The notes beneath the pieces are model-generated. The model was given only the letters and a program-made list of their open reading frames with translations, did no database searches and was not told the DNA's origin. From assembly GCF_001457655.1 (NCBI RefSeq), contig NZ_LN831035.1, positions 992,001 to 1,056,000 on the forward strand: DNA of 64,000 nucleotides, given 5' to 3'. A program made the position numbers and the translations under genes. Source of the stretch: Haemophilus influenzae (lineage in GTDB: Bacteria; Pseudomonadota; Gammaproteobacteria; Enterobacterales; Pasteurellaceae). The first letter of the stretch is position 1, and every line of letters begins with the position of its first letter. Shown piece by piece: positions 1 through 9,833 of this stretch.

Positions 1-666
1 ACTTATTGTATGGTTGGAGAGCCATCGAGTGCTAAAAACTTAGGCGATGTTGTCAAAAATGGTCGCCGCGGCTCAATTACAGGAAATCTCTATATTAAAG
101 GTATTCAAGGACACGTAGCCTATCCGCATTTAGCTGAAAACCCAATCCATAAAGCAGCCCCATTCTTGCAAGAATTAACGACTTACCAATGGGATAAAGG
201 CAATGAATTTTTCCCGCCAACAATCCTACAAATTGCTAACATTCACGCGGGTACGGGAAGTAATAATGTAATTCCTGCTGAATTATATATTCAGTTTAAT
301 TTGCGTTATTGCACAGAAGTCACGGATGAAATCATTAAGCAAAAAGTCGCTGAAATGCTAGAAAAACACAATTTGAAATATCGTATTGAATGGAATTTAT
401 CAGGCAAACCCTTTTTAACAAAACCAGGTAAATTATTAGATTCGATAACCTCCGCTATTGAGGAAACCATAGGCATAACGCCAAAGGCTGAAACAGGTGG
501 TGGCACGTCAGACGGTCGTTTTATTGCATTGATGGGCGCAGAAGTAGTGGAATTTGGTCCGTTAAATTCAACCATTCATAAAGTCAATGAATGTGTCAGT
601 ATAGAAGATCTTGGCAAGTGCGGTGAAATTTATCACAAAATGTTAGTGAATTTATTGGATAGCTAA
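1..666 (+). CDS. dapE: Succinyl-diaminopimelate desuccinylase, C-terminal part
   Basis: The reading frame is open from base 1, so the N-terminus lies outside the window. The enzyme removes succinate from N-succinyl-LL-diaminopimelate in lysine and peptidoglycan precursor synthesis, in the cytoplasm, using two metal ions. The visible part has the M20 dimerisation domain ([17 protein letters not shown]) and the end of the catalytic domain (GGGTSDGRF, and NSTIHKVNE with a metal-binding His). These match the DapE family along the whole fragment. The next gene starts one base after the stop codon, so the two are probably co-transcribed. Confidence 0.95.
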   Translation, partial: TYCMVGEPSSAKNLGDVVKNGRRGSITGNLYIKGIQGHVAYPHLAENPIHKAAPFLQELTTYQWDKGNEFFPPTILQIANIHAGTGSNNVIPAELYIQFNLRYCTEVTDEIIKQKVAEMLEKHNLKYRIEWNLSGKPFLTKPGKLLDSITSAIEETIGITPKAETGGGTSDGRFIALMGAEVVEFGPLNSTIHKVNECVSIEDLGKCGEIYHKMLVNLLDS

Positions 667-667
667 A

Positions 668-1348
668 ATGAAATTAACCCTAGAAATGCTTACAGGAAAG
701 TCTCGTGAGCATTTAGTCAATTTACCCACAACTCATTCATCAAATCATTTTTTGCAAACACAAGCTATGCAAGCATTTCAAGCTTTGCAACAAAGTGCGG
801 CAAAAAATGGCTTTAATTTACAGCCTGCGAGCAGTTTTCGTGATTTTGAACGCCAAAAACTTATTTGGAACAGTAAATTTAAGGGCGAGCGAAAAGTACA
901 CGATGATGCAGGAAAGGCATTAGATTTGAACCAATTAGATGACTGGCAAAAATGTCAGGCGATTTTACGTTGGTCTGCATTGCCGGGGGCGAGCCGTCAT
1001 CATTGGGGAACGGAAGTGGATATTTTTGATCCTGATCTTTTGCCACAAGGGCAATCTTTACAACTGGAGCCTTGGGAATATGAAAAAGGCGGCTACTTCT
1101 TTGAATTGAGTGAATTTCTTGCCGAAAATTTACCGCACTTTGATTTTGCTTTGCCTTTTATGAATATGCAGTCCAATAAGAAAGTGGGGCGGGAGCCTTG
1201 GCATATCAGTTATTTGCCGTTAGCTGAATTGGCAAGCCAGCAATTTTCTCCAGAGATTTTGCAACAGGCGTGGAAAGGGGAAAATATTTTAGGCGCAGAC
1301 TGTTTAATATCACATCTTGAACAAATTTTTTCCGAATATATTGTTTAA
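668..1348 (+). CDS. M15-family D-alanyl-D-alanine carboxypeptidase (VanY-like)
   Basis: A 226-residue protein with the M15B zinc peptidase signature. SRHHWGTEVDIFD in the middle supplies the first zinc His and Asp, and EPWHISYLP near the end supplies the catalytic Glu and third zinc ligand. The family trims D-Ala-D-Ala peptides of the cell wall. I see no signal peptide or membrane segment, so either it is exported in an unusual way or acts on cytoplasmic muropeptides. It starts immediately after dapE and is closed by a strong terminator hairpin. The enzyme class is well supported; the physiological substrate is not. Confidence 0.85.
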   Translation: MKLTLEMLTGKSREHLVNLPTTHSSNHFLQTQAMQAFQALQQSAAKNGFNLQPASSFRDFERQKLIWNSKFKGERKVHDDAGKALDLNQLDDWQKCQAILRWSALPGASRHHWGTEVDIFDPDLLPQGQSLQLEPWEYEKGGYFFELSEFLAENLPHFDFALPFMNMQSNKKVGREPWHISYLPLAELASQQFSPEILQQAWKGENILGADCLISHLEQIFSEYIV

Positions 1349-1351
1349 AAA

Positions 1352-1376
1352 TAAGCCTTATCGTGAAGATAAGGCT
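1352..1376. terminator. Terminator between the dapE unit and hitC
   Basis: The 10-bp stem AAGCCTTATC / GATAAGGCTT has a 5-base loop and is followed by TTATTGTT. It lies between the convergent VanY-like gene and hitC, and its flanks allow it to serve both strands. Confidence 0.8.
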
Positions 1377-1382
1377 TTATTG

Positions 1383-2438
1383 TTAAGCGTAAAAAAGCCC
1401 TTTTCTATGTAAATAAACAGGCAAATTATCGCCAATAGATAAATCGGGAGAAATAACGTTCTCAATCCATATTGCGTAGCCATTAATTTCAATTTGAATG
1501 GAGGTAATTTTTCCTTTAAATTCAATTTGTTTTATTTGTCCATTAAAAAGTGCGGTTGGATTTTCTGATGTTTTAAACAGGCTAAATTGTTCTGGACGAA
1601 GCAAAATCCTACCTTGATTTTGTGAGATTGATTTATTTTTTATAGGAATATTGCCTAATTGGCATTGAGCGGTATTTTCATCGAGTAGATTTGCAGGCAA
1701 AACAATACTTTCCCCCATAAATTTTGCTGTTTCAAGATGATTAGGCGACCAATAAAGGGTGCGTGGCGTATCGATTTGTAAAATTTTACCTTGCTGAATA
1801 ATGGCGATTTTATCAGCGTAGCGTAAGGATTCATCACGGTCGTGAGTAACGAAAATTGCGGAAGCACCGCTTTGGCGAAGTGCTTGGAGCATCTCTTGGC
1901 GAATTTGTTGGCGAAGATGCTCGTCTAAGGCACTGAAAGGCTCGTCTAATAAAATCAGTTCTGGATTAGGGGCTAAAGCACGCGCCAATGCTACGCGTTG
2001 TTGTTGTCCGCCTGAAAGTTGATGTGGAAAGCGATCCGCCAGTTCAAAAATACCCGTTAGTTGCATTATTTGTTCAATCCGCGTTTTTTCTTCGCTATTT
2101 TTTCCTTTGCCGTTGCCTAATCCGTAAGCAATGTTGCGATAGACATTTAAGTGAGGAAAAAGTACGCCCTCTTGCACCACATAACCGAGATGACGTTGTT
2201 GCGTTGGAAGATTAAAATTCTCGCCAAAAATTAACCGCTCTTTTAGCCAAATTTCGCCAGTATTGGGGTGTTCAAATCCTGCAATGGCACGTAATAATGT
2301 AGTTTTGCCACAGCCTGAAGCACCAAGTAAAAAGAGGATTTCTCCGCGTTGTAAGCTGAATGAAATATCGTGCAGAACTTGTTGTTCATTAAAAAATTTA
2401 TTGAGATTTTTAACGGTTAATAACGGATTATTTATCAT
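1383..2438 (-). CDS. hitC: Ferric iron ABC transporter ATPase
   Basis: ATPase of the HitABC (FbpABC) periplasmic iron importer; it powers Fe3+ entry across the inner membrane. It has Walker A (GASGCGKTT, about residues 39-47), the ABC signature LSGGQQQR, Walker B LILLDEP and switch His (FVTHDRDE), then a C-terminal TOBE-like regulatory domain. I take the start at the Met of MINNPLL, just before the conserved LLTVKNLNKFF. An in-frame ATG 15 bases upstream would overlap the end of hitB and cannot be excluded. It is the last gene of the hitA-hitB-hitC order on this strand. Confidence 0.95.
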   Translation of the reverse strand: MINNPLLTVKNLNKFFNEQQVLHDISFSLQRGEILFLLGASGCGKTTLLRAIAGFEHPNTGEIWLKERLIFGENFNLPTQQRHLGYVVQEGVLFPHLNVYRNIAYGLGNGKGKNSEEKTRIEQIMQLTGIFELADRFPHQLSGGQQQRVALARALAPNPELILLDEPFSALDEHLRQQIRQEMLQALRQSGASAIFVTHDRDESLRYADKIAIIQQGKILQIDTPRTLYWSPNHLETAKFMGESIVLPANLLDENTAQCQLGNIPIKNKSISQNQGRILLRPEQFSLFKTSENPTALFNGQIKQIEFKGKITSIQIEINGYAIWIENVISPDLSIGDNLPVYLHRKGLFYA

Positions 2439-2439
2439 T

Positions 2440-3960
2440 TTATTTAAACGCATATTTTTTCAATAAAAATACAGGAATACCCGAAAAAAGAACGAGCATT
2501 AACGCATAAGGGGTGGCGGCAGCATATTGCGCATCGCTGGTATGTTCCCACACAGCAATGGATAAGGTTTTAATATCATTTGATGTGAGCAAAAGCGTCG
2601 CGGTAAGCTCTTTCATTAAATTCAAAAAAACCAAAGCAAATGCGGCGGCCACACCTGGTAATATGGCTGGTAGCGTCAAGGTGCGAAAAATATAGAAAGG
2701 GCTTCGCCCAAGACTTTGTCCGACTTTTTCAATTTGATCGGAAAGTTGCTCTAAAGACGCTCTTAATGTAGTTTGTGCCATTGGCAAATAGAGCATAAAG
2801 TAGGCAATGATAATCACAAAAAAGGTTTGATATAGGTCGTTAGCGTAATGGATGGAAAAATAGACTAATGATAAGGCAATGACTAAGCCTGGCACAGCGT
2901 GTAATAGATATGGCAAGCGGTCGATCCAAATCGTTAAATAACTACGGTAACGAACAGCTGCCCAAACTAATGGCAAGGCACACATTACGGTAAGCAATGC
3001 GCCTAAGCCTGAAATGATAAATGAATTGCTGAATGCCGATAAAAATTCTGAAAAATCACCCGCACTTTCGAGTGAAGTTCCCACAATAAGCCAGTAAATT
3101 AACATAATCACAGGCACGCCAATGCTTAAAATGAATATGCTAGAGAAAAATCCGAAGGTTAAACATTGTTTTCCAAAGGAAAGTGTTTTTACGAGATAAG
3201 GACGCGTAACACCTTTTCCACTGTGGTAAAGGGTTTGTTTTCCACGAAAGAAAATTTCCCCAAAAACAATAAGTATACAAATCGCCATTAAAACGGCGGA
3301 TAATAATGCAGCAGTGCTGTTGTTAAAAGACATTTCATATTCTTGGAAAATGGCAGTGGTAAAGGTTTGATAATTTAAAATTGACACTGCACCAAATTCG
3401 ATCAACATATGTAAAGCAATCAGTAAGATACTACTACCAATGGCGGGTTTAAGTTGCGGGAAAATAACATACCAAAAGGTATACACAGGGCTTTTACCCA
3501 GCGAAAGGCTTACTTCTTCAAGAGAACGATCAAGTCTTTTTAGTATGGCGGAAACGGGCAAATAAGCCAAAGGAAATGAACTTAATGTCATAATACCAAT
3601 TGTTCCCCAAAAACCCTCAACGCGGAATGTGAGGCTGATCCAAGTAAAACAACTTACAAAGGCGGGAATACAAAGGGGTAACGTCATCGCCACTTCAAAA
3701 AAAGCTTTACCGAAAAAGCGATAACGTTCAAGTAAAAAAGCACAAAGCGTGCCAAGTGAAATAGCACCGATAGTTACACAAACCATTAAAAGCATTGTAT
3801 TGCTTAATAATTCAGCCATTCGAGGGCGAAACAATAGCTCAACACTTCGCGTTAATCCCACTTCTGTCGCACGCAAAATGACATACAGAAACGGCAAACA
3901 TAACGGAAGCCCGATTAAGATGATAAGTAAAGTGAGCCAGAATGGCGGTCTGCGAGGCAA
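2440..3960 (-). CDS. hitB: Ferric iron ABC transporter permease
   Basis: A 506-residue inner-membrane protein with about twelve hydrophobic segments. It is made of two homologous MetI-type permease halves fused in one chain, the usual architecture for FbpB/HitB. Each half has an EAA-type loop that docks on the ATPase (SLGKSPVYTFW in the first half, SLGRSPFYIFR in the second). It passes Fe3+ from the binding protein HitA to the cytoplasm. The stop is next to the hitC start, so translation is probably coupled. A 117-base gap with inverted repeats separates it from hitA upstream. Confidence 0.95.
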   Translation of the reverse strand: MPRRPPFWLTLLIILIGLPLCLPFLYVILRATEVGLTRSVELLFRPRMAELLSNTMLLMVCVTIGAISLGTLCAFLLERYRFFGKAFFEVAMTLPLCIPAFVSCFTWISLTFRVEGFWGTIGIMTLSSFPLAYLPVSAILKRLDRSLEEVSLSLGKSPVYTFWYVIFPQLKPAIGSSILLIALHMLIEFGAVSILNYQTFTTAIFQEYEMSFNNSTAALLSAVLMAICILIVFGEIFFRGKQTLYHSGKGVTRPYLVKTLSFGKQCLTFGFFSSIFILSIGVPVIMLIYWLIVGTSLESAGDFSEFLSAFSNSFIISGLGALLTVMCALPLVWAAVRYRSYLTIWIDRLPYLLHAVPGLVIALSLVYFSIHYANDLYQTFFVIIIAYFMLYLPMAQTTLRASLEQLSDQIEKVGQSLGRSPFYIFRTLTLPAILPGVAAAFALVFLNLMKELTATLLLTSNDIKTLSIAVWEHTSDAQYAAATPYALMLVLFSGIPVFLLKKYAFK

Positions 3961-3995
3961 AGTTAAATCCTTTTAGGAATGTGAACCTTTCAGTT

Positions 3996-4067
3996 CACGC
4001 ACGCAAGCGGTTAATTTTGTTAGAGAATTGTAAACGCGTGCGTGAATTTTTTCAAATACACGCACGC
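3996..4067 (-). promoter_or_regulatory. Three-way inverted repeat between hitA and hitB
   Basis: CACGCACGC occurs at 3996-4004 and 4059-4067, and its exact complement GCGTGCGTG at 4036-4044. The middle copy can pair with either outer one but not both, so two exclusive hairpins are possible in the hitA-hitB transcript. The arrangement could lower hitBC expression relative to hitA by partial termination or mRNA processing. The pairing is seen directly; the regulatory role is inferred. Confidence 0.55.
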
Positions 4068-4077
4068 AATATTTGGA

Positions 4078-5103
<1,026 letters not shown>

Positions 5104-5142
5104 TTATTCAGTTCAGCCTGAATTGTGGCTATTCTATGCCTA

Positions 5143-5170
5143 ATTTTATTTAAATGCAAATAGTTCTCAA
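5143..5170 (-). promoter_or_regulatory. hitA promoter with Fur-like operator
   Basis: Read on the minus strand, -35 TTGAGA (5170-5165) and -10 TAAAAT (5148-5143) are separated by 16 bases. TGAGAACTATTTGCA (5169-5155) covers the -35 and spacer. It matches 10 of 14 informative positions of the 7-1-7 Fur motif, by eye. Iron repression of hit genes is known in this family; this exact site is my inference. Confidence 0.55.
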
Positions 5171-5227
5171 TTTAAATTGATATTTAGATGAAAAACAAAA
5201 CGGTACATTAAACGAACCATACATAGA

Positions 5228-5509
5228 TTATAGGTTTACAGGCTGGATATAGCCTAATCTTGTTAATACATCACAAAGTGCATTAAACAACTCAGTGCAA
5301 TCATAAGTTTCATCAATCAATTTATCATTGTTATTCATATCTTGATATTCATTTTGAATTAAATAGCCTTGTAATGCTGATTTCAACTCAGCTTTAGTTG
5401 TCGGTTTTTCCATTTGAGACATCATATAAAGATGCGGTTTATTCAAATCTTCTACGTCGCCGTTATACATATTTCCAGCACCAATATACTGATTTGCGCC
5501 TTCTACCAA
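5228..5509 (-). CDS. Hypothetical protein, possibly 5'-truncated
   Basis: I do not recognise the family. The 93-codon frame begins with TTG and has no convincing ribosome binding site. The open frame continues upstream without a stop or ATG into the terminator at 5607-5630, coding for plausible sequence such as [13 protein letters not shown]. That suggests the remnant of a longer gene that lost its start, or an unusual start between 5510 and 5600. The body is soluble and acidic with no membrane segment. It lies upstream of hitA on the same strand but outside its promoter. Confidence 0.4.
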   Translation of the reverse strand: MVEGANQYIGAGNMYNGDVEDLNKPHLYMMSQMEKPTTKAELKSALQGYLIQNEYQDMNNNDKLIDETYDCTELFNALCDVLTRLGYIQPVNL

Positions 5510-5606
5510 TGTTTTTACATATTGAGTAAAGCGTTTCGGTATGTAAGTTTTGTTATCTTCAAAGGAATAAATTGAATTGAAAAAAGCATTGAAGAAATAA
5601 GAGAAA

Positions 5607-5630
5607 AAGGCGGAACAATTATTCCGCCTT
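5607..5630. terminator. Bidirectional terminator-like hairpin
   Basis: AAGGCGGAA (5607-5615) pairs with TTCCGCCTT (5622-5630) across a 6-base loop, with A-rich and T-rich flanks. It lies between the minus-strand hypothetical gene and the rightward methyltransferase gene. Confidence 0.65.
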
Positions 5631-5709
5631 AATTTATTTAATCTATCATTTTAATAGTTATCATTTTTATCTATAATATAAAAACCAAGTTAATTACTAG
5701 GAGATAAAA

Positions 5710-6465
5710 ATGGCAAAAGATGAAGTAGGGCATAATTTTCTTGCACGTTTGGGTAAAACGCGTTTGCGTCCAGGCGGTAAAAAAGCGACAGATTGGTTAA
5801 TTGCTAATGGCGATTTTAGCCAAGATAAAAAAGTGTTAGAGGTTGCCTGTAATATGGGGACGACTGCAATTGGATTGGCGAAACAATTTGGTTGTCATAT
5901 TGAAGGTGTTGATTTAGATGAAAATGCGTTAGCAAAAGCACAAGCAAATATTGAAGCAAATGGCTTGCAAGAAAAAATTCATGTACAGCGTGCGAATGCG
6001 ATGAAGTTGCCTTTCGAGGATGAAAGTTTTGATATTGTCATCAATGAAGCGATGCTCACAATGTTACCCGTGGAAGCGAAGAAAAAAGCCATTGCAGAAT
6101 ATTTTCGAGTGTTAAAACCCAATGGTTTATTGCTTACTCACGATGTTATGCTGGTGGGGAATGATCATCAAACTATTCTAGAAAATATGCGCAAAGCGAT
6201 TAATGTGACTGTCACGCCATTAACGAAAGATGGATGGAAAGGCATATTCCAAGAAAGTGGCTTTAGATATGTTGATACTTTCTCTGGTGAGATGACATTA
6301 CTTTCTCCAAAAGGAATGATTTATGATGAAGGAATTTTCGGTACGTTAAAAATCATCCGTAATGCGATGAAAGCGGAAAATCGTGAGCAATTTAAAAGAA
6401 TGTTCAAAACCTTTAATGATCCTGAACATAAATTACATTTTATTGCTGTATGTAGCCAAAAATAA
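5710..6465 (+). CDS. SAM-dependent methyltransferase, class I
   Basis: A 251-residue soluble protein preceded by AGGAG eight bases before ATG. It has the Rossmann methyltransferase motifs: motif I VLEVACNMGTTAIGLA (with Asn-Met in place of the usual Gly-x-Gly), the acidic loop GVDLDENAL, and DIVINEAMLTMLP at the motif IV position, followed by FRVLKPNGLLL. The layout resembles UbiE-like small-molecule methyltransferases. The substrate cannot be told from sequence. It stands alone between two terminator or decay regions and corresponds by position to HI0095 of Rd, as I recall it. Confidence 0.85.
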   Translation: MAKDEVGHNFLARLGKTRLRPGGKKATDWLIANGDFSQDKKVLEVACNMGTTAIGLAKQFGCHIEGVDLDENALAKAQANIEANGLQEKIHVQRANAMKLPFEDESFDIVINEAMLTMLPVEAKKKAIAEYFRVLKPNGLLLTHDVMLVGNDHQTILENMRKAINVTVTPLTKDGWKGIFQESGFRYVDTFSGEMTLLSPKGMIYDEGIFGTLKIIRNAMKAENREQFKRMFKTFNDPEHKLHFIAVCSQK

Positions 6466-6553
6466 TATAAAAACGAACCGCACTTTGATTTGCACCTTAA
6501 TGAGTAAGCTTATTTGTTTAGTTTTGGGGTGCAGATCATTTATATTAATTTAT

Positions 6554-6712
6554 TTATACGATAGTTAAATTAATATTTAATTCTCTAATGCCATTCTGTG
6601 CAGATTCAACAAGATTTTTGTCGCAAATTATGTGATCAAAATTTGTTAGTGGACAAATATGGAATGTCGCCACTTTCTCATATTTTGATGAATCTGATAC
6701 TAAAATTCGTTT
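6554..6712 (-). pseudogene. C-terminal remnant of a DeoR-family repressor
   Basis: On the minus strand a frame reads RILVSDSSKYEKVA, then CPLTNFDHIICDKNLV, and ends in NINLTIV and a stop. This is the typical end of DeoR/GlpR-type sugar regulators (ILVxDxSKF, the CPL..D.II.D block, a terminal beta strand). About 50 codons survive; the DNA-binding part and start are missing. The upstream border merges into the rightward dehydrogenase remnant, consistent with deletion between two divergent genes. Confidence 0.65.
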
Positions 6713-7221
6713 TATTTTTTCTAGTTCACTTGCTGTATTTGGTGGTGATTTACCAGAAATTATTCAGGATTCTACTGCTGTAACGCCACAATCGACTTAT
6801 GGTGCACAAAAAGCAATGAGTGAATTACTTATTAATGACTATACAAGAAAAGGTTTTGTTGATGGTCTCTGTGTTCGCCTGCTCACAATTTGTATCCGTC
6901 CAGGAAAACCAAATAAAGCGACTTCTTCCTTTGTAAGTAGCATTATTCGAGAACCTTTACATGGTGAAACTTCAATCTGCCCAGTTGCTGAAAAAATGGC
7001 GTTCAGTTTTATCAAATTTCTAGGTAAGAAAAAGGAAGAATGGGCATTAGCCATTACGGGCTATGTCGTGAGTATTCCTATTGTCTTACCGATTTTACTT
7101 ATTTTCATCAAAGCTATTCTTGATTTGGGGAAATGATGGTTCTGTAATAGATCTCATTTTTCCACTAGGGATTTTGGCATTAATTATGGGATATGTTCAA
7201 GTTCAGAATAAAACATTATAG
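6700..7221 (+). pseudogene. Fused remnants of a DenD-like dehydrogenase and a GntP-like transporter
   Basis: The frame from about 6700 carries an internal piece of an NAD-dependent epimerase/dehydrogenase: RFIFSSSLAVFGGDLP, then the catalytic STYGAQKAMSE, then VRLLTICIRPGKPNKATSSF and EPLHGET. This looks like D-erythronate dehydrogenase (DenD). At ICPVAE it switches to transporter-like sequence (EEWALAITGYVVSIP, typical of GntP permeases) and stops at 7136. A shifted frame at 7135-7221 adds another hydrophobic tail (DLIFPLGILALIMG). There is no start codon context, so I read it as a gene graveyard formed by internal deletions. Confidence 0.65.
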
Positions 7222-7337
7222 CGATAAAAACGCAGTGCGGGAGAATAGTCTCCCGTCTTTTCTTGCAGATAAAACAATATTTGACTAACTTTCTTTTTCT
7301 CAATATTTTATCTTCATTTATCTTCTTTATTACAAAT

Positions 7338-8444
7338 ATGCAACTTGACAAATACACTGCCAAAAAAATTGTTAAACGTGCAATGAAGATCATTCATCAC
7401 TCTGTAAATGTAATGGATCACGACGGTGTGATCATTGCGTCGGGAAATTCAACGCGTTTGAATCAACGGCACACAGGAGCGGTGTTGGCGTTGCGGGAAA
7501 ATCGTGTGGTAGAGATTGATCAAGCGTTGGCACAAAAATGGAATTTTGAAGCGCAACCAGGGATTAATTTACCGATTCATTATTTAGGCAAAAATATTGG
7601 AGTGGTGGGGATTTCTGGTGAGCCAACTCAGGTGAAACAATATGCCGAACTAGTGAAAATGACCGCAGAACTTATTGTGGAACAACAGGCTTTACTCGAA
7701 CAAGAAAGCTGGCATCGTCGTTACAAAGAAGAATTTATTTTGCAATTATTACATTGCAATTTGAATTGGAAAAAGATGGAACAGCAGGCGAAATTTTTTT
7801 CTTTTGATTTAAATAAATCTCGTGTGGTTGTATTGATTAAGTTACTTAATCCAGCCCTGGATAATTTACAGCATCTGATCAATTATTTGGAACAGTCTGA
7901 ATTTGCACAGGATGTGGCAATTTTGTCCCTTGATCAGGTTGTGGTCTTAAAGACTTGGCAAAACTCCACCGTACTTTCTGCTCAAATGAAAACGCTTTTA
8001 CCTGCAGATTATTCAAAACAAGATTATAAAATTGCTGTAGGCGCTTGTCTAAATCTACCGCTTTTTGAGCAGCTTCCCTTGTCTTTTCAAAGTGCGCAAA
8101 GCACGCTTTCTTATGGATTAAAACATCATCCACGCAAGGGTATTTATGTGTTTGATGAGCATCGATTGCCTGTGTTACTTGCTGGATTATCCCATTCTTG
8201 GCAAGGGAACGAATTGATAAAACCCCTTTCTCCCCTTTTCTCAGAAGAAAATGCGACACTTTATAAAACCCTTCAACAATATTTTTTATCAAATTGTGAT
8301 CTTTATCTCACTGCGGAAAAATTATTTGTTCACCCGAATACTTTGCGTTATCGATTGAACAAAATAGAGCAAATAACTGGTTTATTTTTCAATAAGATAG
8401 ATGATAAATTAACGCTCTATCTCGGAACGTTGTTAGAACATTGA
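7338..8444 (+). CDS. CdaR-type sugar diacid / glycerate regulator
   Basis: A 368-residue transcriptional regulator. The N-terminal diacid-recognition domain (AKKIVKRAMKIIHHSVNVMD, GINLPIHY, GVVGISGEP) matches CdaR, and the C-terminal PucR-type helix-turn-helix is clear (AEKLFVHPNTLRYRLNKIEQ). I chose the ATG before QLDKYTAKK because alignment with CdaR begins there. The frame is open further upstream to a TTG at 7263 but would add a hydrophobic stretch unlike the family. There is no strong ribosome binding site. It precedes gntP and glycerate kinase and probably activates them. Confidence 0.85.
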   Translation: MQLDKYTAKKIVKRAMKIIHHSVNVMDHDGVIIASGNSTRLNQRHTGAVLALRENRVVEIDQALAQKWNFEAQPGINLPIHYLGKNIGVVGISGEPTQVKQYAELVKMTAELIVEQQALLEQESWHRRYKEEFILQLLHCNLNWKKMEQQAKFFSFDLNKSRVVVLIKLLNPALDNLQHLINYLEQSEFAQDVAILSLDQVVVLKTWQNSTVLSAQMKTLLPADYSKQDYKIAVGACLNLPLFEQLPLSFQSAQSTLSYGLKHHPRKGIYVFDEHRLPVLLAGLSHSWQGNELIKPLSPLFSEENATLYKTLQQYFLSNCDLYLTAEKLFVHPNTLRYRLNKIEQITGLFFNKIDDKLTLYLGTLLEH

Positions 8445-8565
8445 GGTTGTATAACTTTACAAAGTTTGATGATTTTTAACCGCACTTTTTGTTTGCTCTA
8501 ATAAAGCATTTCCCCTATAAAACAGAAATAATCTCCTTGGTTTTAATTTTTATAGGAGAGAAAAA

Positions 8566-9825
8566 ATGACAACAGTCTCAGCAATAGGTGCGTTGGTGGC
8601 GTTAATCGTTGCTATCTTCCTCATTTTGAAAAAAGTCTCACCAGCTTATGGTATGTTGGTGGGAGCTTTGGTTGGAGGGTTAATTGGTGGTGCGGATTTA
8701 TCGCAAACAGTGAGCCTAATGATCGGTGGCGCACAGGGTATTACTACTGCAGTTATGCGTATCTTAGCTGCTGGTGTGTTGGCAGGCGTGCTGATTGAAT
8801 CGGGTGCAGCAAATTCCATCGCGGAAACCATTACTAATAAATTGGGTGAAACTCGAGCTTTACTCGCCTTGGCACTAGCGACGATGATTTTAACTGCGGT
8901 GGGTGTGTTCGTGGATGTGGCAGTGATTACTGTTTCACCAATTGCTTTAGCGTTATCGCGTCGCAGCGATTTATCGAAAGCTGCAATTTTGCTCGCCATG
9001 ATTGGCGGTGGTAAAGCTGGTAATATTATGTCGCCAAACCCAAATGCCATTGCGGCAGCAGATACTTTTCATTTGCCACTCACTTCAGTGATGATGGCTG
9101 GTATAATTCCCGCGCTATTTGGTTTGATTCTCACCTACTTCTTAGCAAAACGCTTAATCAACAAAGGTTCTAAAGTGACTGACAAAGAGGTAATCGTGCT
9201 TGAAACGCAAAATTTACCTTCATTTCTGACCGCACTTGTCGCACCTTTAGTGGCAATTTTGCTATTGGCACTTCGTCCATTGTTTGATATTAAAGTTGAT
9301 CCATTAATTGCATTGCCGTTAGGTGGTTTGATTGGTGCGCTTTGTATGGGCAAACTTCGCAATATAAATAGTTATGCTATCAATGGATTGAGTAAAATGA
9401 CACCCGTGGCAATTATGTTACTTGGTACAGGCGCGCTTGCTGGCATCATTGCTAATTCTGGTTTAAAAGAAGTATTGATTCAAGGTTTGGAACATTCAGG
9501 TTTGCCATCATACATTCTTGCACCAATTTCAGGGGTGTTGATGTCTTTAGCGACAGCTTCTACCACGGCAGGTACTGCGGTGGCATCCAATGTGTTCAGT
9601 AGTACCTTGTTAGAACTTGGAGTTAGCAGTCTTGCTGGTGCAGCAATGATTCATGCAGGGGCGACCGTATTTGATCATATGCCACATGGTTCTTTCTTCC
9701 ATGCCACAGGCGGTAGTGTGAATATGGATATCAAAGAACGTTTAAAACTTATTCCTTATGAAAGTGCGGTCGGTTTGATGATGACCATCGTTTCTACCTT
9801 AATTTTTGGCGTATTTAAATTCTAG
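8566..9825 (+). CDS. GntP-family gluconate/glycerate permease
   Basis: A 419-residue integral membrane protein with about 11-12 hydrophobic segments. It has GntP family features: an N-terminal pair of helices (GALVALIVAIFLIL, PAYGMLVGALVGG), the GKAGNIMSPNPNAIAA loop, and the conserved end with DHMPHGSFFHATGGSVNM. GntP proteins import sugar acids with protons. With glycerate kinase eight bases downstream, the natural substrate is more likely glycerate or a related acid than gluconate. The start is set by AGGAGAG ahead of ATG. Confidence 0.9.
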   Translation: MTTVSAIGALVALIVAIFLILKKVSPAYGMLVGALVGGLIGGADLSQTVSLMIGGAQGITTAVMRILAAGVLAGVLIESGAANSIAETITNKLGETRALLALALATMILTAVGVFVDVAVITVSPIALALSRRSDLSKAAILLAMIGGGKAGNIMSPNPNAIAAADTFHLPLTSVMMAGIIPALFGLILTYFLAKRLINKGSKVTDKEVIVLETQNLPSFLTALVAPLVAILLLALRPLFDIKVDPLIALPLGGLIGALCMGKLRNINSYAINGLSKMTPVAIMLLGTGALAGIIANSGLKEVLIQGLEHSGLPSYILAPISGVLMSLATASTTAGTAVASNVFSSTLLELGVSSLAGAAMIHAGATVFDHMPHGSFFHATGGSVNMDIKERLKLIPYESAVGLMMTIVSTLIFGVFKF

Positions 9826-9833
9826 GAGTTGTT

